A stretch of 64,000 nt of DNA from the NCBI RefSeq assembly GCF_016027715.1, contig NZ_CP065691.1, forward strand, positions 1,397,954-1,461,953, in the 5' to 3' direction. Made by a program: the position numbers and the translations under genes. The first letter of the stretch is position 1, and every line of letters starts with the position of its first letter. This document shows positions 58,631-64,000 of the stretch, piece after piece. The stretch is from Lactococcus garvieae. GTDB taxonomy: Bacteria > Bacillota > Bacilli > Lactobacillales > Streptococcaceae. The notes beneath the pieces were generated by a model. It was not told where the DNA came from, ran no database searches, and saw nothing but the letters and a program-made list of their open reading frames with translations.

Positions 58631-61039
58631 TTAACGAATTTCAACTGCAAGTGTTTCGACCAGATTTTTCGAAATTTTAGACATAGCTTTTGCAATTTCT
58701 TCTTCAGTCATGGTATTTTCACGACTTTGGAAAGTCAAGCTATAAGCCATTGACTTCTTGCCTGCTGGCAAGTTTTCTCCTTGGTAAATGTCAAAGAGCT
58801 CAACTTTATTCAAGGTTTTAACTTTACTTGAAGTAATTGTGTTTACAATTTCTGCATGCGTTTTATCTGCATCAACAAGCATGGCAATATCACGATGTAC
58901 AGCCTGTACTTTTGGAATTTCAACAAATACAGTTTGTGCTGGGGCAAGCTCCAGCATCGCCGCCAAGTCAAGAGACCCCACATAAGTTTCCTTGACATCA
59001 TAAGCTTTTGCTGTTGCAGGGTGTATTTGTCCGACAAAACCTACCTGACGCTCACCGATGAGGATACGAGCTGTACGTCCAGGGTGCATTTCCTTGATGT
59101 CTGAGTAAGCTTCAAAGGACACATTATCATAGCCTGCTAAAAGTTCTTCCATGATAGCTTTTGCATAATAGAAATCAACAGCCACAGCAGGAGTGCTATA
59201 AGTTTTACTTTCTACATTACCAGAAATAGCGAAGGCAAGATGTGGAATCTCTAAAGGACGTGTGTCTTCTGAATCTGTTGCCACAAAGATATTGCCGACT
59301 TCATAGATAGCTACATCTGTATTTTTACGGTTTTGGTTATAATTCACAATATCCAAAAGTCCTGGAATTTGGCTGCCACGCAATGTTTGGCGGTCTTCTG
59401 TCATAGGTAACATCAACGAAGTTGTTGCTCCTTGAGTTCCCACAAACTCTTGTGCTTTTTCAGTAGTTGTCAATGAATAACCAATAACTTCTGACAATCC
59501 AGCGGCTTCTACAGCTGTACGAACTTTCCGACGTAACTTTTGCATCGCTGTTAACTCGCCCGCTGTGGCACCTGATGGCAAAGTACTTGGTAAGTTATCA
59601 TAGCCATAGATACGTGCGACTTCTTCGACAATATCAGCTTCAATCTTGATATCCCAGCGACGTGACGGGATTTGGATCTCAAACACGCCATCATTTTCTT
59701 GGGTTTCAAAACCAAGCTGTGCCAAAATTTGTAGCACTTCTTCAATCTTAAGATTTGTTCCAAGTGAAGCGTTGATACGTTCTAAAGTAATTGAAACTTT
59801 TTGAGGTTCTGGCATAAAGTCATTAGATTCTACTACACCAGAGAGAATTTCACCCCCTGCTAGCTCTTGAATCATTGCAGCTGCAAAGTCCAAAGCTTCA
59901 CGAACGGTACCTTGGTTGATTCCTTTTTCAAATCGACTTGACGATTCTGAGCGGAGGGCAAACTTATGTGACGTTTTGCGGATAGAAGTGCCATTGAAAA
60001 GCGCTGCTTCCAAGGCCACTGTTACTGTCTGATCAGTAATCTCACTGTCAAAACCACCCATCACACCACCAAGAGCTACTGGCTTGCCATTCGCTGTAAT
60101 AACGATATCTTCTGTGCTAAGTTCACGTTCTTGCTCATCTAAGGTAACTATTTTTTCACCTTGCTCAGCTTGACGAACGACAATTTCTTCTGCGCCAAAT
60201 TTATCAAAATCGAAAGCATGTAAGGGTTGTCCATAGTACATCAAAACATAGTTAGTCACGTCCACAACATTGTTGATTGGACGAATCCCTGCATTCATCA
60301 ATGTATTTTGCAACCAGAGTGGTGAAGGGCCGATTTTGACATTTTCAATCATACGAATCTTATAAGTCGGAACTTGCTCTGTACTTGTTTCTACTTTAAC
60401 GGCTACTTTATCCGCAGCTTTTTTGTCCACCTCTGTCACAGTTTTTTCTTCAAAGTTAACTGTTTTACCATAGATAGCTGCTACCTCATGCGCTACGCCA
60501 CGCATAGACATTGCATCGGCACGGTTCGCTAAGATGTCTGGTTCAATGATTTCATCATCCAAGTCTAGATAAGGTAACACACTGTCACCAATCACAGCAT
60601 CTTCCGGCAAAATATAGATACCATCTTCGTGTTTCATGGGATTAACAGACTCGGGAATTCCAATCTCATCAAGTGCACACAACATACCTAGTGAGACCAT
60701 CCCGCGGATTTTTCCTTTTTTAATTTTATAATTATCGGCGATACGAGCTCCTACAAGAGCAGTGATTGCTTTGATACCGGGTTTAACATTTGGAGCACCA
60801 CAGACGATTTGGAGGGGTTCCTCTTCACCGACATCAACTTGACAAATGTGCAAGTGTGTTTCGGGCACATCTTCACAAGTTAAGACTTCACCAACTACAA
60901 TTTTTGATAAACCTTCACCAGGTACTGTTACTCCTTCGATTTCGATACCTGACAATGACATTTTTTCTGCTAAATCAGCAACCGGTATATCCTCAATCCC
61001 GTTGACTAATTTTTTTAACCATTTGTATGATACTAACAT
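58631..61039 (-). CDS. pheT: Phenylalanyl-tRNA synthetase beta subunit
   Basis: An 802-residue subunit of the (alpha-beta)2 enzyme charging tRNA-Phe. Domains: tRNA-binding EMAP-like domain near residues 40-155 (KIVVGEVLTCEDVPETHLHI), B3/B4 editing region (NVVDVTNYVLMYYGQPLHAFD), B5, core and a C-terminal ferredoxin-like anticodon domain. The open frame extends 53 residues upstream into pheS; the ATG at 61039, with AAAGGA before it and MLVSYKWLKKLV after it, is the expected start. It follows pheS by 49 nt. Confidence 0.97.
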   Translation of the reverse strand: MLVSYKWLKKLVNGIEDIPVADLAEKMSLSGIEIEGVTVPGEGLSKIVVGEVLTCEDVPETHLHICQVDVGEEEPLQIVCGAPNVKPGIKAITALVGARIADNYKIKKGKIRGMVSLGMLCALDEIGIPESVNPMKHEDGIYILPEDAVIGDSVLPYLDLDDEIIEPDILANRADAMSMRGVAHEVAAIYGKTVNFEEKTVTEVDKKAADKVAVKVETSTEQVPTYKIRMIENVKIGPSPLWLQNTLMNAGIRPINNVVDVTNYVLMYYGQPLHAFDFDKFGAEEIVVRQAEQGEKIVTLDEQERELSTEDIVITANGKPVALGGVMGGFDSEITDQTVTVALEAALFNGTSIRKTSHKFALRSESSSRFEKGINQGTVREALDFAAAMIQELAGGEILSGVVESNDFMPEPQKVSITLERINASLGTNLKIEEVLQILAQLGFETQENDGVFEIQIPSRRWDIKIEADIVEEVARIYGYDNLPSTLPSGATAGELTAMQKLRRKVRTAVEAAGLSEVIGYSLTTTEKAQEFVGTQGATTSLMLPMTEDRQTLRGSQIPGLLDIVNYNQNRKNTDVAIYEVGNIFVATDSEDTRPLEIPHLAFAISGNVESKTYSTPAVAVDFYYAKAIMEELLAGYDNVSFEAYSDIKEMHPGRTARILIGERQVGFVGQIHPATAKAYDVKETYVGSLDLAAMLELAPAQTVFVEIPKVQAVHRDIAMLVDADKTHAEIVNTITSSKVKTLNKVELFDIYQGENLPAGKKSMAYSLTFQSRENTMTEEEIAKAMSKISKNLVETLAVEIR

Positions 61040-61088
61040 TTTATTTTTTCCTTTTATTCCGTTTTCTGCTTTGTACTTATTTCTGAAA

Positions 61089-62129
61089 TTATTTTCCGAA
61101 TTGCTCCAAGAAACGCAAATCTCCTTGATAGAAGCCACGGATGTCGTTGATACCATAACGGAGCATAGCAATACGTTCTTGACCCATACCAAAAGCAAAA
61201 CCTGAATATTCTTTACTGTCGATACCGCTCATTTCTAAGACATTAGGGTGAACCATACCTGCACCGAGAATTTCAATCCATCCCGTATGTTTGCAGACGT
61301 TACATCCCTTGCCCCCGCACTTAAAGCAGCTTACATCTACTTCAACGGAAGGTTCAGTAAATGGGAAGTATGAAGGGCGTAAACGAATTTCACGGTCAGC
61401 ACCAAACATTTTTTGAATGACAAGTTCAAGCGTCCCTTTAAGATCAGCCATTGTAATATTTTTATCCACAACTAAACCTTCAACTTGGTGGAATTGGTGA
61501 CTGTGGGTTGCATCATCGGTATCACGACGATAAACACGACCTGGTGCAATCATGCGTAACCCGCCTTTGCTAAAGTCATGTTTATCCATAGTACGCGCTT
61601 GCATCGGAGATGTGTGTGTACGAAGCAAAACTTCATTTGTTACATAGAAAGTATCTTGCATGTCACGCGCAGGATGATCTTTTGGTAAGTTCATACGTTC
61701 AAAGTTATAATGGTCAGTTTCGACTTCATAACCATCTACGATTTCGTAACCCATTCCTAGGAAAATTTCTTCAATTTCTTCTGCTGTTTGAGTCAAGATG
61801 TGTCGTGCACCTTTTTTAGGGGCATGACCTGGCAAAGTTACATCTAATGTTTCAGAGCTTAAAGCTGCATTCATCGCTGCTTCTTCAATCTCTACTTTTT
61901 TCTCTTCAAGTTTTGCTCCAAACTCATCACGGAAGGCATTGGCTAGTGCACCAATGACGGGACGTTCTTCATTTGTTAAATCTTTCATTCCTTTAAGGAT
62001 TTCGGTTAACTCGCCTTTTTTACCCATAATGGCTGTACGCAAGTCATTCAACATTCTTTCTTCCACAGCAGCTGTCAAATTTTCCAAAGCCTGCTCACGC
62101 AATGCCTCAATTTTTTCTTGTAGATTCAT
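61089..62129 (-). CDS. pheS: Phenylalanyl-tRNA synthetase alpha subunit
   Basis: A 346-residue catalytic subunit. The N-terminal coiled coil binds tRNA; class II motifs are [39 protein letters not shown] and [15 protein letters not shown] Cys-rich segment [17 protein letters not shown], common in Firmicutes, lies near residue 272. GAGGAG precedes the ATG. A T-box leader controls pheS-pheT. Confidence 0.98.
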   Translation of the reverse strand: MNLQEKIEALREQALENLTAAVEERMLNDLRTAIMGKKGELTEILKGMKDLTNEERPVIGALANAFRDEFGAKLEEKKVEIEEAAMNAALSSETLDVTLPGHAPKKGARHILTQTAEEIEEIFLGMGYEIVDGYEVETDHYNFERMNLPKDHPARDMQDTFYVTNEVLLRTHTSPMQARTMDKHDFSKGGLRMIAPGRVYRRDTDDATHSHQFHQVEGLVVDKNITMADLKGTLELVIQKMFGADREIRLRPSYFPFTEPSVEVDVSCFKCGGKGCNVCKHTGWIEILGAGMVHPNVLEMSGIDSKEYSGFAFGMGQERIAMLRYGINDIRGFYQGDLRFLEQFGK

Positions 62130-62165
62130 TTTTTCTCCTCAACCTTATAACCGTGAATGCAAAAA

Positions 62166-62350
62166 AGACCACGATTTCCACCTTTATTAAAAGGAGCGAA
62201 AACCGCGGTACCATCCTATTTTATCACTTAATTAAAGTCTATTTTAAATTAGAACAAGGTGAACTTCAATAACTTTCCCGTGTGGTGATTTTCAGTCGAT
62301 GACACCACTCCCTTAGACGCTCCAGTAACCTACTCTTCTCGTTCTTTCTA
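62166..62350 (-). promoter_or_regulatory. T-box leader of pheS-pheT
   Basis: The T-box AGGATGGTACCGCGG (62217-62203) is followed by a terminator whose arms run ACCGCGGTTTTCG... and ...AAATCGTGGT with CTTTTTT after it. GAAGTTCACC in stem I offers a TTC (Phe) specifier. Confidence 0.88.
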
Positions 62351-62357
62351 TGTTCTT

Positions 62358-62385
62358 ATTTTAGCAGATTTCTTTGATTTGTCAA
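62358..62385 (-). promoter_or_regulatory. SigA promoter of pheS-pheT
   Basis: Minus-strand TTGACA (62385-62380), 16-nt spacer, TGCTAAAAT with TAAAAT at 62363-62358. Confidence 0.8.
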
Positions 62386-62432
62386 TCTTTAATCAATCCA
62401 CAAAATAAAGCAAATCGATAGTTTTCATCATT

Positions 62433-63083
62433 TTATTCATTTTCTGAAACATTGAATATAATATCAACTAAACTTTCAGTGATTTTCTTTTCTTCTTCCA
62501 TTTCATAAAACTCCAGTAAAATTTGTCCTTTATGTTTTCCTACAAGATACTCGTGCTGCAAAGGGATTTCGTAAACTGCATATCCTGGCGCGATCATTTC
62601 AGAGCGAAAAAAGGGCTCGTCGGTTCCTTCTGCTATCACTGAAAAACGTAGACGGGCTGTATTGGTTGGAAGATTTTGTACAATAATTTTCCCTACTTTA
62701 CTGTTTGTTTTTACCCTTATATCCAAAGAGACTCTCACTCTAGCCAGATTCTCATCTATATATTCATCATTAGTATCTGTTGAATTTTCTTCTTCTATTT
62801 TCTGTGGTTGACTTTGAACCTCGACATCAGGACTTATCGGATCATCTTCTCCTATAATTTGGAGAATTTTTCCTCCACCTAGAGCCAGCGCAACAAGTAA
62901 TAGAAGGAGGACAAATAAGGCTGTTATTCTCTCTCCTCTGCTCAGTTTATTTGATTTCTTTTTACTCTTCGGAGGAGTTTTTTTAAGAGAAGGAGGGGTT
63001 GCTGGTTCTTCCATAATGTGTGTCATTTGTTGCAGTAAGTCTTCAGACTTTGCAAATAAATCCTCATATTGGTTCTGACTCAT
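62433..63083 (-). CDS. Single-pass membrane protein of unknown function
   Basis: A 216-residue protein I do not recognise. A cytoplasmic N-terminus of about 52 residues with a Lys- and Pro-rich stretch (SLKKTPPKSKKKSNK) precedes one membrane helix (TALFVLLLLLVALALGGGKI). An acidic linker follows, then an extracellular beta-rich domain of about 100 residues (VRVSLDIRVKTNSKVG to LVDIIFNVSENE). GAGGTGAG precedes the ATG. It lies 96 nt after a coiled-coil protein gene, probably in one transcript. The layout resembles envelope-assembly or wall-associated proteins, nothing more specific. Confidence 0.65.
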   Translation of the reverse strand: MSQNQYEDLFAKSEDLLQQMTHIMEEPATPPSLKKTPPKSKKKSNKLSRGERITALFVLLLLLVALALGGGKILQIIGEDDPISPDVEVQSQPQKIEEENSTDTNDEYIDENLARVRVSLDIRVKTNSKVGKIIVQNLPTNTARLRFSVIAEGTDEPFFRSEMIAPGYAVYEIPLQHEYLVGKHKGQILLEFYEMEEEKKITESLVDIIFNVSENE

Positions 63084-63179
63084 GTTCCAAACTCACCTCT
63101 GCTCACTTCAAATCTCGTAACCCACTTGAAAAGCGCTTTATCTAGCGCTTTTTATTTTTAACACCTTGTTTAAAATTCC

Positions 63180-64000
63180 TTAAATGCCAAGTTTCATGAG
63201 TTCACCCAATCGACCAATCAACTCTTTCGCAGCTTCTTTTGTCTCTAAAATCTGATTATTGAGCTCTTGTAACTCTTGCTCAGATTTGACTAAGCTTTCT
63301 TTTCCTTTTTGTTCAGCATCCGCAATAATTTTCTCTGCTTCTTTTTGTTTTTCATTTACATAAGCTTCAGCGTCTCTCTTAATCGCAGCACTTTCTTTTT
63401 GGGCTTCAAAACGTAGTGCTTTATTATCATCCTCAATCGCTTTCTTTACAACTTCTGCGTGTTGCTCTATTTGCTCCACACCTTGCTTAGCTTCTTCTTC
63501 TAGTCTTTCATAATCTTTGAGCATCGATGCTTTACGCGCCTCTGCTTCTAAGATCATTTTGTCGATATCTTGCTGGGTGTTTTCTTTGAGTTTTTCACAC
63601 TCTTCCTGAGTGTCTTTTTTCAAATTTTCTATATCTTGTAATAACTTAGCAGCTTCTTTTTTGGCATTCGCTTTGAGTGCGCTTGCTTCACGTTCCATCT
63701 TATGCTTAATCTCATTGCACTCTATTTTAGTTTTTTCTAAAACCTCGAGTTTTTCCTGATCAAGAGCTTCTTGATGTTTTTCATTTTCTTTTTGGAGTTC
63801 TAATATATAATCTGCAATCTGAGCACGGATATCCACATTCTCTTTTTGCAACATTTTATTTTGCTGTTTTAATTCTTCAAATGCTGCAAGATGTTCCTGA
63901 TTATTCTGAGCACCTTGTTCAAGAGTTTCTTCCAATTTTTTAACTTCCTGTTCCTTTTCAAGCAATTGCTTTGATTTTTCCTCTTTAAGTTTTTTAAGCT
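63180..64000 (-). CDS. Long coiled-coil protein, 5' end beyond the window
   Basis: At least 273 residues are encoded; the frame stays open to the window edge, so the start is missing and the TTG at 63965 is internal. The sequence is almost continuous coiled coil, rich in Glu, Lys, Gln and Ala, with repeated KxEAE and AEA(R/K/Y) patterns and no membrane helix. It resembles DivIVA/SMC-like or cytoskeletal scaffold proteins, but compositional similarity alone does not assign a family. It precedes the single-pass membrane protein gene. Confidence 0.6.
   Translation of the reverse strand, partial: LKKLKEEKSKQLLEKEQEVKKLEETLEQGAQNNQEHLAAFEELKQQNKMLQKENVDIRAQIADYILELQKENEKHQEALDQEKLEVLEKTKIECNEIKHKMEREASALKANAKKEAAKLLQDIENLKKDTQEECEKLKENTQQDIDKMILEAEARKASMLKDYERLEEEAKQGVEQIEQHAEVVKKAIEDDNKALRFEAQKESAAIKRDAEAYVNEKQKEAEKIIADAEQKGKESLVKSEQELQELNNQILETKEAAKELIGRLGELMKLGI

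Noticed and set aside
61040-61198. N-terminal extension of PheT
   Set aside because: The 53 extra residues overlap pheS in another frame; the conserved start with its own ribosome-binding site is at 61039.

Overview
The window comes from a low-GC Gram-positive coccus of the genus Lactococcus. The evidence is an aminopeptidase C that reads like the lactococcal enzyme, an HdiR-type SOS repressor, a streptococcal-style glmU-nudF-macP-mtnN block, a metK preceded by an SMK-type SAM riboswitch, and CopR-, CesR- and NrdR-like operator sequences. Several proteins differ visibly from the L. lactis versions I remember, so another species (for example the L. garvieae group) is likely, but the sequence alone does not settle it. 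I see no rRNA, tRNA, insertion sequence, prophage or CRISPR array.

Layout. 1-7.1 kb: degV, rlmB, pepC, mtnN and macP-nudF-glmU on the minus strand, then proC and rpsO on the plus strand. 7.6-12.5 kb: fmt-rsmB-pppL-stkP, a translation and cell-wall signalling operon. 12.9-14.6 kb: a three-gene deoxynucleoside salvage cassette (deoxynucleoside kinase, LOG-family protein, nucleoside deoxyribosyltransferase) under two NrdR-like boxes; it separates fmt from priA-rpoZ-gmk (14.9-18.4 kb). 18.5-26.9 kb: RNase Y, metK with its riboswitch, a biotin ligase, a CesR-type envelope-stress operon (DUF4097 plus two PspC proteins), a secreted murein hydrolase and an alpha/beta hydrolase. 27-32.8 kb: a beta-glucoside operon (antiterminator, EIIBCA, two GH1 phospho-glucosidases) with promoter, cre and two RAT elements. 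33-38.2 kb: a DUF697-like protein, fba, T-box-controlled thrS and hemH. 38.5-45.2 kb: one gene for a 2258-residue LPXTG surface protein built from YDG-type repeats. 45.5-53.6 kb: a stand-alone ATP-cone protein, a copper-box-controlled nitroreductase, upp, a cation/proton antiporter, then rsgA-(small membrane protein)-rpe-rmuC-yhaM-lacX-like. 54-57.3 kb: an orphan ORF, a cysteine-free CsoR-family regulator with a MATE exporter, and hdiR with a small membrane protein. 57.4-64 kb: a secreted 3D-domain protein, T-box-controlled pheS-pheT, and an unrecognised membrane protein next to a coiled-coil protein cut by the window edge.

How the parts connect. StkP and PppL form a wall-sensing kinase/phosphatase pair, and MacP, a known kinase substrate and penicillin-binding-protein cofactor in pneumococcus, is encoded nearby. 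The NrdR boxes and the free ATP-cone protein both point to deoxynucleotide control. Regulation is unusually readable: riboswitch, two T-boxes, two RATs, cre, and candidate operators for NrdR, CesR, CopR, CsoR-like and HdiR proteins.

The most unusual observations are (i) the CsoR-family regulator that has lost every cysteine and the usual metal ligands and is paired with a MATE exporter, (ii) the NrdR-flanked salvage cassette, (iii) a recurring arrangement in which an extended -10 box lies 6-8 nt before an ATG without Shine-Dalgarno sequence, suggesting leaderless mRNAs, and (iv) a second RAT whose competing hairpin would hide the bglP ribosome-binding site instead of forming a clear terminator.
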